Source: Spinacia oleracea
Lineage: Eukaryota > Streptophyta > Magnoliopsida > Caryophyllales > Amaranthaceae
Direction: 5' to 3'
Length of the DNA: 64,000 nt
Assembly: GCF_020520425.1 (NCBI RefSeq)
Contig: NC_079491.1
Span: 930,001 to 994,000 of the forward strand
Positions 24,308 to 34,896 of the stretch are shown here, piece by piece. The translations under genes were made by a program, and so were the position numbers. The stretch's first letter is position 1. The number at the start of each line of letters is the position of its first letter. The notes beneath the pieces were generated by a model that saw nothing but the letters and a program-made list of their open reading frames with translations, did not search any database and had not been told where the DNA came from.

Positions 24308-24707
24308 CCATATATAGAGCTATCAAAATTTCCATCAATGATCACAGAATAAAGAACCAGCAAATTGTGATAGAATCTGACTCGGTGAATGCAGTCAAGT
24401 GGTGCAACGATGATACAGGAGGGCCATGGAACCTCAACTTCCAACTAAATTTCATCCGTAATGCTAGGAAAAGGTGGCTGCAATTGGTGATCATACATAA
24501 GGGAAGGAGTGCCAACATGGTGGCTGACTCTCTTGCGAAACAAGGGCTAGTAAGAGACGCTGAGTTCATGGCTTGGTTATAATTAAATACTCCTTTGCTT
24601 TCTCAAATAAAATGTAGTCTCAAATGTCATAGCTATTCTGCGATTTTGCAAAATGTACTATGGCTCCCAAACTTTTGAATAAAACTCAACAAATTATCAA
24701 AAAAAAA
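24308..24707 (+). mobile_element. 5'-truncated L1-type LINE (RNase H 3' end)
   Basis: A perfect 17-bp duplication, ATATACAACAATTCTTG, flanks it (24291-24307, 24708-24724). It ends in a poly(A) run. The insert encodes the C-terminal RNase H domain typical of plant L1 elements: IVIESDSVNAVKWCND and GRSANMVADSLAKQGLV, then a stop and a 3' UTR. The perfect duplication and open RNase H frame indicate a recent insertion. Confidence 0.9.
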
Positions 24708-24745
24708 ATATACAACAATTCTTGGACACAAAAAAGAGTAGTGCA

Positions 24746-25847
24746 TAGTTAATTTGTAGAAGGGTTACCCATTTGTTTTAAAAAAAACTCAAAGGTCTTT
24801 GATTAAGGACTATGGACTACATTCATTCACAAGCATGGAACATTAATTGGAACTATGACTATTTTTGGGAAAATGTTCTATTAACCCTCAGGGTTGATAA
24901 CCCTGTGATATGGCAGCTGATGTGTAAGATGATATGGCATTAGTTTCTTAAGAAATAATAAAAAAAAAAATTAAAGCTTTTATTTTTCATCACCCAACAT
25001 TAATGGTCATTGGGAATAATGTTTACATATTTACCTTCTCAATTGGGAATAATGTTCACGTAAATCAAGACAAAAGTCAAACAAGCCTAGAAATCTAGAA
25101 TGGTACGGAGTACTTGAAGCTAATGTTTATTTAAATTGAGTAAAGAGCTTAACAAAACAATACTACGTACTTTGCTCCTTCAAATCAATAAGCCATTGCA
25201 CAATTGAAACTAGAACAACGTTAAATGGATGAAAATTTATGTCAGACAAAAATAACATTTGAATTCTTGTTCCTTTCAAATGGAGGAAAGTGGAGGTTAA
25301 CTAAAAGATGGATAATTGCAAATGTAGAAAGAAATTCGGGTGTTTAGGTTCGGATAAAACCAGATAAGTCACAAAATTTCATTTTTTTCAGGCCATTTCT
25401 GTATTAGGTTTCTGGTCGATAAATTTTTACAAGTCTACCTTATACGGTTATAGTGTTATAGTTTTATGAAGTTATAGACTTAATATTAGGCCTTGTTATT
25501 TTTTTTGTTAATTTCAGTTTCATAGCTTATTTTTTTTAGTTAAGTTCAGTTTACTAGTTTAGGAGCATTCAATTCAATTCAGTTCAGTTAATTTCAATTT
25601 AGTTCAGTTTTAGTTCAGTTAAATTCTGATATTGGGAAATGAGAAAAAATTTAATGTCCCAATGGAAAAGTGTGAGAGATTAAAGGACCTAATGAGTTTG
25701 ATTGGTTAAAATAATGATTTGACACAAATTTTGATAGAATACTAAGTTATTTATGTGATAATATAAAAGGAAATGTAAAGAACATTTTAAAATATCCAAA
25801 AAGAAAAACGTAAAAAACAAAAAGAGACGTAGATTTGGCTTTTAAGT
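24746..25847. other. non-coding spacer within the exonuclease-like array
   Basis: AT-rich, with the partial MITE at 25491 and one TACTCCGTA-type motif (reverse) at 25104-25112. No gene seen. Confidence 0.6.
25491..25636. mobile_element. partial Tourist-like MITE
   Basis: It begins AGGCCTTGTTATTTTTTTTG and contains 'aggagcattcaattcaattc' and repeats of 'agttcagtt', in common with the MITE at 20308-21358. No matching second end found. Confidence 0.5.
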
Positions 25848-26040
25848 CAACTACCATAAGTAATTTACTGGAAATAAAAAAGTGTAAGAGTATTTGTAAT
25901 GGTGATGCTCTTAGTGATTGGGGTGCTGCAACATTATCGAAGGAACAGATTGAAGGTTCAACATGGCGTGGTTTCCTCTGTTTCTATACTGGTAACTACT
26001 TCTGTGATGGCGTTGCCATCCCAACTAATTCAGGAAACAT
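25848..26040 (+). pseudogene. DEDD exonuclease-like copy D (C-terminal fragment)
   Basis: The open frame gives LLEIKKCKSICNGDALSDWG, then AATLSKEQIEGSTWRGFLCF and YTGNYFCDGVAIPTNSG, equivalent to the last third of copy B. There is no upstream half. It may be the severed end of copy C. The motif III position again lacks both Tyr (Gly instead) and Asp (Arg instead). Confidence 0.65.
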
Positions 26041-26095
26041 TGACTGGTCCTCGTCTCTGGTAAAAAAGGCAATTGGACTCCCTCAGGATATAAAG

Positions 26096-26222
26096 CCAAA
26101 AGCCTGTGGGCCTGGGCCCTATTTTGAATTTTCCGACCCGGCACGGTACGGTGTGGGCCCGACACAGTTAGGCTCACATCCCGCGGGCTCAGCCCGAAGC
26201 CCGATCCACGGCAATCTTTATG
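26096..26222. repeat. GGCCCG-rich hAT-like MITE fragment
   Basis: Dense GGGCC, CCCGA and GGCACGG words, ending 'ccacggcaatcttta'. This resembles the terminus 'gcagccatcttta' of the copy at 38753-39040. It sits between copies D and E of the array. Confidence 0.5.
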
Positions 26223-26224
26223 TA

Positions 26225-26608
26225 GTGGTGACTTTTGCATGATCATCCACATCTCAAATATTAATTAGAACACACTCATTTCGTTCTATCACCAATTTCC
26301 TCCAACACCCAGAGTTGAAATTCGTGGGTGTAGGAATCCAGCACTGCCTCGATGCGTTGGGGGAAAGTGGGATTAAATGCAGGAATGCGGTGGATTTACG
26401 CGATTTGGCGGCTACTATGGGGCTAAATCAGGTGGTGAAAACCTACACATTGGTGGATTTGGCTGGTTCAGTTACTCAAGTGTTTGATAAGGATGAGGTG
26501 TTAAGTAAATGTAATGGTTCAGCTCTTTATGATTGGAGTTCTGGTAAATTATCTGTTGAGCAAATTGAAGCTGCTACTTGTATGCTAGGGTTGGCCTTAT
26601 CTCTTTAG
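26225..26608 (+). pseudogene. DEDD exonuclease-like copy E (N-terminus lost)
   Basis: The fragment begins at a degraded SGDFCMIIHISN block with an in-frame stop soon after. It then continues open through LKFVGVGIQHCLDALGESGI, CRNAVDLRDLAATMGLNQ, VVKTYTLVDLAGSVTQ and GKLSVEQIEAAT, to a short divergent end. Motif I is missing. Motif II has Cys. It is nearest in sequence to copy G. Confidence 0.7.
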
Positions 26609-26954
26609 GTGTTTTGGACTTTCGGGTAAGAGACTGAATCTCGTTTACGTAATTATTTAATGAAAAAGTACAAATAAAAAAAGTAAATGCGGGGATGGGT
26701 TGGTACTTGTGTGGAACAAGCAAATTTGCCTATGCATCTCAATATAGTACTCCATCCGTCCCCTATTGTTTGCGTTATTTGAGTTTTTCTGGTTTTCATG
26801 AGACTTCATGCATGATATCAAAAAATTATTAGGTGTTGCTTTAGTTATAAGACATTTTTTCTGACACATTTGAAATGCGAATAGCTGATTTTATTAGCAG
26901 CAGATCGAAATGGTAGACTGCCTACAATTTCATATGAGAGAGTTTAGTTCCCAA
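26609..26954. other. spacer between copies E and F
   Basis: It contains a Stowaway-type end ('gtactccatccgtcccctat' at 26747) followed by about 70 bp ('gttatttgagtttttctggt', 'gacttcatgcatgatatc'). The latter recurs at about 30083-30131, so both are pieces of one MITE family. Confidence 0.5.
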
Positions 26955-27578
26955 TTAACAAGATGAGAAATGTGCAACAAGGCAGCACAAGTAAGCATCA
27001 CGAGTAGCAGCTTCAATTTGTTCTAAAGACAACACAGTAGCACCCCAACTTCCTACAGGTGCTACAGGACCTTTTAGCACGTTCAAAAACTTACCCGGTG
27101 TAAATAGATTCGTCAAATATTGCAAACCAAATGTTTTGAACTTTTCATTGATTAGTTTCTTCTCCTGTTTAACAGTTACAACCAATTCACCCAAATCAAA
27201 AGCATTCCTGCATTGAATCCCATAATCTCTATTCAACGCTTTAAGACAGTTATTCATTTTAACAGCAACAAAGGTCAGCTCTTGTCTTTGGAAGAACTCG
27301 GCCAGTGAACAAAGAGGTTTATTAATCCGCAACAGTTGAATAATCAAGCAAGTGTCGAAGAAACAGAGCTTTACTATAGCAACTTTTTCAGCAAGTTGGT
27401 GTTTGGTATCATCTTGATAATAGTGTCTTTCGATGTCTAATCCTACTATGGACATGTGGTTGTCGCTAGAGCTACGGATTTTTGATAGCAACTCTCCCAA
27501 GCTGTGGTTAAGCTCAATTGTGTTGTAAACTAATGTTGTAGTCACATTACATTCACCCACTAGGAATTGATACTTCAT
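26955..27578 (-). CDS. DEDD 3'-5' exonuclease-like protein, copy F (intact, catalytic residues altered)
   Basis: A single-exon frame of 207 residues from the ATG at 27578 (MKYQFLVGECNVTTTLV). Motif I is kept (MSIVGLDIERHYY; D48, E50). Motif II is LTFVAVKMNNCLKALNRDYG, with C111 in place of the catalytic Asp. Motif III is SLEQIEAATRDAYLCCL: Tyr is replaced by A190 but the Asp (D194) remains, unlike in the other copies. It is more divergent than copies B, E and G and lies on the opposite strand, suggesting an older duplication. The length fits the usual size of these plant proteins (about 200-240). Function is inferred only by fold. Confidence 0.7.
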   Translation of the reverse strand: MKYQFLVGECNVTTTLVYNTIELNHSLGELLSKIRSSSDNHMSIVGLDIERHYYQDDTKHQLAEKVAIVKLCFFDTCLIIQLLRINKPLCSLAEFFQRQELTFVAVKMNNCLKALNRDYGIQCRNAFDLGELVVTVKQEKKLINEKFKTFGLQYLTNLFTPGKFLNVLKGPVAPVGSWGATVLSLEQIEAATRDAYLCCLVAHFSSC

Positions 27579-27865
27579 TGCCGTGTTTGGGATTTGATTA
27601 GTACAAGTGTACAACTATCTGTGACAAAATGTTATATACGAAGTATATATATTTATCCGCAACAGTAGTTGTAAACTGTTGGGTTAATTAGAGAAGTGAA
27701 AGGGTGCAGGAAAAACTTTATGAAATTGACATTACTGATTACTACGAGTAACAAGTACTTGTGCCATGACTTTTCATAATTCTTGCGATTAAAAGACTTT
27801 AAATGGCTGTTAAAAGATGAAAAGACTAGTAGCCAAAATCAATCAATACCTAGTCAATACCTAGT

Positions 27866-28222
27866 ATTAAAAAAGGAAGTTCATGTTTTAATAAATGATA
27901 TATGTGTCATCCCATCTTTCCTCTATTAATTTGTTATTTTTTTCAATTTTTTCTTTTGTTGTTTGTTTCACAAATTATTTTATAGCTTTAATACCACAAT
28001 TCATCTTCCTCAATGAAAATAAATTCATCATTTAATTCACATAACTTTTTCCACCCCCATCTCCCTCCTTAACACTCGATATTGATCCACAATCTAATTT
28101 GTATATTTTTTCAACTTTCAACCCACTGAAATCACAATCCCTCAACAAAATTAACATTTTAAAAGACTACTTAACAACCACTATATAAATTACTTGTTCA
28201 TTAAACGGGCTCAAAAACTAGT
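27866..28222. mobile_element. possible Helitron-like non-autonomous element
   Basis: The left end has 'tcaatacctagtattaaaaaaggaag' type wording, and the right end is 'aaacgggctcaaaaactag' (CTRR-type end followed by T). The interior is AT-rich without genes. The 3' hairpin is not clear, so this is tentative. Confidence 0.3.
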
Positions 28223-28645
28223 TAAAATTAAAAGAGGGTACAATAGCTCGTTATTTTCCATGTGTTTTATATGGCTTGTAAACAAACTTAGCTCATGGAA
28301 ATCTTCCAACTTAATTTGAGTAGAATTGTCTTTCAAACTTCTACAACTTCCTTCATAAAGGCATGATTTTGTAAAGTCGTGCCACAAATTCAAATACAAC
28401 AAACCGTAAACCCCTTGGTTACCTCCTATAAATTCATGGTAACTACCTGAATAGCATCCATAATTAAGATTAAGATTCTAACTCTTGAATTTCCTAGACT
28501 GTTTAGATCCTAATAATGGACCGTTCCCATTCCAAAACTATTCATGCACTTGTCACTCCTTAATAGTTACGGTATAAATAACCACCCATGCGTCACATAT
28601 TCCTTACTCACTGATCAACCAAAGAGTAATTCAAATCTTGTAAAC

Positions 28646-29563
28646 ATGGAATCAAGTTTAAACCACTTTCAAATAGGAGGATTACAGGTTACCACCAAGG
28701 TAATCTCTCACACCAACGAATGTGAGCTCGATCAAACCCTAAAAGATTTGCTATCAACCGCCCAAAACAACGGTGAACCGTATAGTAGGGCTAGACATTG
28801 AGAAACACTACAAGAGTACTAAAAATCATGCCTTCCACCCAGTATCTTTCAACCAACTACTAGCCGTGAAAGAAAAGGTATCTACCTTAATGTTATGTAT
28901 TGGTAACTTTTGCATAATCATCCAAATCTCAAACATGAGTGCCTCCTTATTTCAATCTATGACCAAATTCGTCCAACTCCAAGAGTTAAAGTTCGTTGTT
29001 GTAGGCATGGTTATTAAAATCGCGATTCAAATCATAGAATCTTACGATTCTACGTTTCAAATATGGTCAACGATTCAATTTACGATTCTACACGATTCTA
29101 CACTTTTTCTTGATCACCTCGTAAATTTAAATCATGATGAGAAAGTTATAAATAGATAAATCTCGTTACTTATTGCTTATTTAGTTATTAAATAACTATA
29201 TATTTCAATTATTAAGTTTTTCACCTATAATAGAAGCACTCTAAATGAAATTTGAGAATAAAATCTTGATTATACTTGTTTGTAGAATCTTACGATTCGA
29301 CGATTCAAAGTAGTATCACGATTTTGATAACCTTGGGTGTAGGGATCAAGCACTGCCTCGAAGCGTTGGGGGAAAATGGGGTTAAGTGCAGGAATGCGGT
29401 GGATTTCCGCGATTTGGCAGTTAGTGTGGGACTAAATAAGGTGGTGAAAACCTACACATTGGTGGATTGTGATTTGAGTTGTGGTAATTTATCTGTTGAG
29501 CAAATTGAAGCTGCAACTTGGAGAGCTTACCTTTTGTATGCTAGGGTTGGCCTTATGGCTTAG
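28646..29563 (+). pseudogene. DEDD exonuclease-like copy G (frameshifted and MITE-interrupted)
   Basis: It starts with a good ATG (MESSLNHFQIGGLQVTTKVI) and runs to about 28785, where the frame shifts by one. RIVGLDIEKHYKSTKNH (motif I) and LMLCIGNFCIIIQISNMS follow in the new frame, to LKFVVVG. The MITE at 29009-29332 then splits motif II. After it the copy resumes with LGVGIKHCLEALGENGVKCR, VVKTYTLVD and NLSVEQIEAATWRAYLLYA. A short deletion has removed the region between VD and LSCGNLS compared with copy E. Motif II has Cys; motif III has A and R. Confidence 0.75.
29009..29332. mobile_element. MITE inside exonuclease-like copy G
   Basis: Terminal inverted repeats GGTTATTAAAATCGCGAT...ATCACGATTTTGATAACC enclose about 324 bp rich in 'cgattc' words. 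An imperfect direct repeat of about 14 bp ('..tgtaggcat' / '..tgtagggat') lies on both sides. The length of that repeat would fit a Mutator-like mover, but it also overlaps host sequence, so the superfamily is open. Confidence 0.65.
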
Positions 29564-30153
29564 TGTTTTGGACTTTTGGGTAAGAGATATAGATTGAATC
29601 TCGTCTACATGATTGTCTTTTGAAGAATCTCTCTAGTTTTTGTTTCTTTCTGCTATAGATTGAATCTCGTCTACATGATTGACTTTCAGGTGTCTTGGTC
29701 TTGTCTAGATTAAATCTAGTTTTAAATAATTGCCAAAGAGAAACAAATGAAACTTTGTTTTTGTTTCTTTTGGCTATTATTATTAAATCTAGTTTAAATA
29801 GTGTTCAAGTTGATTTTTAATTGCTTTCTATATGTTCAAGAAGCTGTTGTCTCACTCTTGAAATTTTGATTCTCGTCACGTGTATTGTAAAGTCAATCGA
29901 CCAGCGGATTATGTTGCTGGTCATCAAGTTTACACACATCTATATTGACCCTTACGTGGACCACAAAATTTCTTACTCCGTATTTTATTTCTTTAGATAA
30001 GTTAGACTATTCTAGATTGCGTGTATTTTCTTTCTAAACAAACAAAAAAACATGTTAATATTTATCTTAATTTAGTAGTCAGTTTGAGTTATTTGAGTTT
30101 TCCTGGTTTACAAGACTTCATGCATGATATCTCCCACTCAACACAGGTAACTA
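29564..30153. other. intergenic, array right flank
   Basis: There is a partial direct repeat ('atagattgaatctcgtctac' at about 29588 and 29655). A second copy of the 'gttatttgagttttcctggt..catgcatgatatc' piece lies at 30083-30131. No gene seen. Confidence 0.5.
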
Positions 30154-31119
30154 CAGGCCCGGCCATAGGGAGGTCTGGTCGGATCCACATCACAGGGCCC
30201 CAAAATTTGGGGGCCCAAAAATAATTTAAACACTGCTGGGCTAAAACTTAAAATAAAAAAAAAAAAAACTTCCCTTTCCCATACTTCTCCCTTCCCCGTA
30301 ACTTCTTGAAACAATGAAACAAGAAAACCAAAAATAACTCTTCAAATTCTCTCTCCTTCCCATGGTGATTTGACTGATTTCAAAAAATTAGTCAATTACA
30401 ACCTTCATCAACTACTCAACGGTTCAATCTTCGACCTACATTCCTTTTCTCGTTCCTTTGAGGCTTTGAATCTCACTTTCTCTCTCTTCCGTTCAATGCT
30501 CTCTACCAGGTAATTTTCTTATGCTAAAACCTCAAGATTTGATTGTTTTTATGTTATTGACTTGTTGCTCTTAATTGTAATTCTTCTATTTCAATTTTCG
30601 ATTAAATTAGGGTTTTGAAATCGAATTCTTCCCAGAAAATTTGTCGAAGTTCGATGGCAAAGCGGTGTATTTCGATGGATTGGAACTCCGAGTAGAAACG
30701 AACAAGGTGGAATTTGGTCAATTAAGTAGGGTTTGTTGAAGATTTGGGTTTAATTTTATTGATTTGATTGTTGTTCATGTATGTGGAATTTGGTCAATTA
30801 GGTAGGGTTTGTTGAAGATTTGGGTTTAATTTTATTGATTTGATTGTTGTTCATGTATGTGGAATTTGTTCATTTTAATTGAAAATTGAAGCGTGTAGTA
30901 TGTAAATTTGAATTAATATTGTTCATCTTTATTTTCCTATTTATTATCCATTTAATTAAATATAAAAAAAAACACATAAAAGTTATCCATGGAAGAGGGG
31001 AAATTTGATAGTTTCTTGTATCTGTATCTGACAGTTTATTATTGGAAGCAAAGAGGGCCTCACATGAACTTCATTGATAAGCTTAACACCGGGCCACCAA
31101 ATCGTCGGAGCCGGTCCTG
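30154..31119. mobile_element. possible non-autonomous hAT element
   Basis: The ends are CAGGCCCGGCC and the inverted AGCCGGTCCTG. The flanking 8-mers GGTAACTA and GGTCCTAC match only partly. Inside is a 76-bp tandem duplication (30707-30868) and no transposase. The interior also has a 'ggttttgaaatcgaattctt' stretch that may be captured host sequence. Confidence 0.45.
30707..30868. repeat. 76-bp tandem duplication
   Basis: The unit, starting 'gtggaatttggtcaatta', begins at 30707 and 30783, with the start of a third copy at 30859. The two units differ at about one base. Confidence 0.9.
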
Positions 31120-31634
31120 GGTCCTACAAAGTAAACTTTTTGAAGTGGCCTAAATTATTATGATTAGAAAACGTTAAGGGACTGAAGCAATATTAGTGTT
31201 TTGTCAGAATTAATTTTCAATTGATAATCGCAGAAACCATAAACGTAGCCCTAATTAAACTTAAGGCACGTAAATACATAGATTTTGATTACAAATATAT
31301 AATCGCCAAATTGATGAAGCTAAAATCAAATTAAACTATTAAAGCACGAGATAGTTGAAGCAAAATTAAATTGAAGTCAAAGATTTGCTGCAATAAATCA
31401 ATAACTAAATTTATTTCATCGAATTGTATCAAACTAAACCGATATTGTTTGCTAAATCTAAGCTGCTAATCAATAACTAAATTTAATTCATCGAATTGTA
31501 TCAAATTAATCCGATATTGCCTGCTAAACCTAATTAAGCTGCTAAATCAACAACTAAATTTAATTCATCTAATTGTATAAATTAATTAAACTACGGAGTA
31601 CTAATTTTTTTTCCCCAAACTAATTAAGCTCGTA

Positions 31635-32013
31635 CCTCTGACCTTCGAAACCTCTTCAAATCGCCTTCAACACACGTACTCTTCTCAGCCTCATTGTCCC
31701 TCGGACGACTTCGCGACTGCGTCGGAACATTTGAGTAACAACACTTGACGACGGAATTATCTAAAGAAAGACGAGGAGGAAAATTAGTACCTGCGGCGGA
31801 CGTGAAATTTGGTGAAGTAGTTGTGCTTGCAACGGAAGCGGTGGCGGAGGTGGAAGCGTCGGAGGTGGAGGTGGAGGTAGCGGTGGCGGTGAAGGAAGGC
31901 GGAGGCGGGGCGGCTTGTGTGCTTGACTCACCAACCTCATACGTTGAGTTTACGAAAAGCCGGTGCGGAAGCAGAGCTGGTTGCGTAGGTCTCCATTGGA
32001 ATGGTGGAAGCAT
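31635..32013 (-). CDS. possible first exon of an unidentified gene
   Basis: The minus-strand frame starts at an ATG (MLPPFQWRPTQPALLPHRLF) and continues through a Ser/Thr/Ala/Pro low-complexity tract. It ends in a basic stretch (GDLKRFRRSE) at a good donor (GAG|gtacgag). The region just upstream ('ttagggttttatagggagat' read on plus at 32094) resembles a plant leader. No downstream exon could be identified between 29.6 and 31.6 kb, much of which is a mobile element. Family unknown; could be a truncated gene. Confidence 0.4.
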
Positions 32014-32170
32014 GATTAAACGGACTATTTTGACGGACGTTAGAGTTTGATCGGAGCAATGGTGGATATCAAAGCCATGGGGTTTGTATTGAAGTTAGGG
32101 TTTTATAGGGAGATCGAGTAATCTCCGTAATCCGATCGAATTGCACTCGAGATATAACTCTTAACTCTTA

Positions 32171-33144
32171 GGGGGCGTTTGGTTCGTAAAGGGTAAAGGG
32201 AATGGAATCAACAAAGAGAATGGAAGAGAAAGGAATTAAACCCTTTGATATAGAAAAGTGTTTGGGTACTATAATTGTGTTATGTCTCTTCCTCCATATC
32301 TTTATTTGACGTGGTTGTTGGCCTCTACACCACCGGCCCCCCTCCCCTCCAATCATTGCCGCCCCTTCAATCATTGCGCCGCCGCCACGCTTCCCTCTCC
32401 TTATTGTCGCCGTCGCCGCGCACCCCTCCCCTAATTGTCGTCGCCCCTCCCCTCATTATCGCCGCCCCTTCCCTCACTGTCGTCGCCCCACTTTTTCCGA
32501 CCATAAAGAGACAAGTTTGATGCTTTGAATATTAAATTCGACTCTAAAAACTTCAGATCTTGAGTTTTTTTGGTCGAATTTGACCATTTAAAGCCCTAAT
32601 TATAAATTCGAAAAAGGTATTTTTTCATTCTCTTATTTTATATCGAAATTTTTGGGGTTGTGGTGGTTAATAATTGTTTCGATTGGTTGTTAGGGTGGCT
32701 TCGAGTTGGTTGTTTGGGTGATTTTCCGATGATTTTGGTGGTTAATAATGGTTTCGAACATTTGTTAGGGTGGTTTCCAGTAGTTTATGGTCTTTTTTTG
32801 CGGTGTGGGTAGTTTCCGGTGGTTTTTTGCGGTGTTTGTGGTGGCAGGTAGGGTGGTGGAACCCGCTGTTGGTGGTTTTGGTAGTGGGTCTGGTAGTTTT
32901 GCGGTGACATAAAATTTGGTCAAGCTCGTTGATAATGGTGGTCAATGTTCTTGGGAGGTGATGGGGGGAAAGGGAATGGGAAAGTCTAGGGGGGGTGGGG
33001 AATGAGTGTAGAGGGTTTAGGGGTTAACTCAAAAATAAAAAGGGGTAAAGGGAATGATAAAATACACATAACAAACAACAACAAAGGGAATGATATCAAC
33101 TCATTCCCTTTCCCTTTGATTATTAACCCCAACCAAACGGCCCC
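32171..33144. mobile_element. Tourist-like (PIF/Harbinger) element, 974 bp
   Basis: The inverted ends GGGGGCGTTTGGTT...AACCAAACGGCCCC are flanked by TTA on both sides (32168-32170, 33145-33147). Subterminal 'aaagggaatg' and 'cattcccttt' words extend the inversion. The interior is low-complexity (CGCCGCC-rich, then GGTGGTTT-rich) and has no transposase, so it is non-autonomous. Confidence 0.8.
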
Positions 33145-34896
33145 TTATTTTATGACATCTAAAATACTTCGTGTCGAAAAGACGTAACTACCCTTGTGAA
33201 GTGAATGTTGTAATTTTACCCAAATTCTTATTTATTTATAAGTGGTGTACAATAAATACTGTACATCAAAAGTAAAAGTTATAATTTTATGAGGGGCTTT
33301 CACTTCTATTCGCTGGATTAAACTTGAACTTATTTTAACTAATTGAACGTGATATGGCCTGATCGTATCTGATTGTAACTTTGGGGACCTGGTAAGACTT
33401 GGTTGTAAGAGAGTAAACTGATTTTTGGGCCCGGGCAATGCCTCAGATTACTACATTAATAACATTTGCATTTATTTATACTTCATATTTATTTTCGCAA
33501 TGATAACATGAAACATGTCATGTCTTAGTGGTAAAGCATTTTAGTGTTTAAATACAAGTTTGGGGGTCAAACCTTATACAAACCATATTTCCCGTTTTTT
33601 CAATATATGTGAAAATGACATAAAGTGAATGACTAATAAGCAGCCACATATCACGTGCACTTATTTAGAAACGTCTTTAAATATATAGTATAGATTTGAA
33701 AAATTGAACTCCTTATTGGAAATTATATTGATCAAAACGTATTGACCTGATAAAACCTCATTACAACTTATCTTAACTTACTAAATTTTATTTTAAGGCG
33801 AAGATAACCCACTATCAATGTGAAATTTAAATTCTCAATGTGTATTATGTCTCTTCCATTAATTTTTAGATGTGATACATTTATTCCCATGTTTCTCACA
33901 AAGCATTTCTTCAATTATTAATGTGCTTAATTGTCAATAAGATAGGATAGGATAAAATAAGGGCTATTAAATTCAGATAACATAAGATAAGAGTCAATAA
34001 GTTTTTTATAACTTTCAATAAAGATCAATAAGATAAGATAAAATAAGATAAGCTACGACAAGGGATAATAAAATAAGATAATATAAGTGCAAGGCTAATA
34101 AGATAAGATAATATAAGTTCAGGGTTAATAAGATAAGATATGATAAATAAGAGCCACTAAATTTAGATAAGTAAGATAAGAGCCACTAAGTTTCAAAGAC
34201 ACTCTTTTTATAACTTTCAATAAGGATCGATAAGATAGAATATGATATTATAAAATAAAATAAGATAAGCTACGATAAAGGGTAATAATATAAGATAAGT
34301 TCATGACTAATAAGATAAAATAATATAAGTGAAATTCAAGCGAAGGAGAACGATTCCGAAGTATTAATAAAAATGTTTGCAAATCCTTTGCTTAAAATGA
34401 AGTTGCTTAAATTACTTGTCCAAACCTAACAAGAAAGTTTTTGGTAAATAAATAAAATAAACATTTTCTTTTGATTCAAATAGTTAAAACTAAGAAAGAA
34501 AATATAAATTACAAATGGATAATAGAAGTTTGAATGTTTAACCTATCATAAACATGACATAAGTTTGTATAAAGTCCAAGAAAATCAAAGTTTACATCAT
34601 CATCATGTAGACATGTACCAATACTTAATGCAAATGGAAATCTCACACACCAAAACACTAAAAACCCAAAAACAAAAGAAAAAGCCCAAGTTTTACACTT
34701 TCCACTTCCTCCATAAATCAAAACCGCCCTTAATTTATTGACCCCACCTCATTTAAATTCATCATCCTTCACCTCCAATTTCCTCTCCTTAAACCCCAAA
34801 CATTTTACCAGTCTTCTTCTTCAATTCTACTCCGTCCTACTTTTCCCCTCCATTTTCCACACCCTTTCTCTTTCTCTCTCATCACGTGATTCCCTC
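33145..34896. other. ZIP6 upstream region with GATAAG-rich tract
   Basis: From about 33930 to 34345 the word GATAAG/GATAA recurs dozens of times in an imperfect array ('aataagataagataatataa'). A decayed tRNA-like A-box/B-box pair ('cttagtggtaaagc', 'gggggtcaaacc') lies near 33520-33575 and may be an old SINE. The ZIP6 leader is pyrimidine-rich (about 34795-34890). GATA-type words can bind GATA factors, but here they may simply be repeat sequence. Confidence 0.5.

Larger units (their letters stand above)
23830..24745 (+). pseudogene. DEDD exonuclease-like copy C, interrupted by retro-insertions
   Basis: The frame covers GVKSIVGLDIEKDYNHTESR (motif I), LVVCSGKLCLIIRLSSM, TFVGIRIQYCISALEKQYGL (motif II with Cys) and FEGYTLVDLAVEATNIQQFL. 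The N-terminus is missing. A 48-bp retro-insert with a target duplication adds 21 codons in frame (24071-24133). A 5'-truncated LINE at 24308-24707 cuts the gene after IQQFL, and the original frame resumes only briefly after it ('gacacaaaaaagagtagtgc'). The remaining C-terminus may be copy D at 25.85 kb, displaced by later insertions. Confidence 0.7.

Noticed and set aside
31760-31789. A 30-bp gt...ag segment within the minus-strand exon at 31635-32013 considered as an intron.
   Set aside because: Far too short for a plant intron and in frame; treated as coding.
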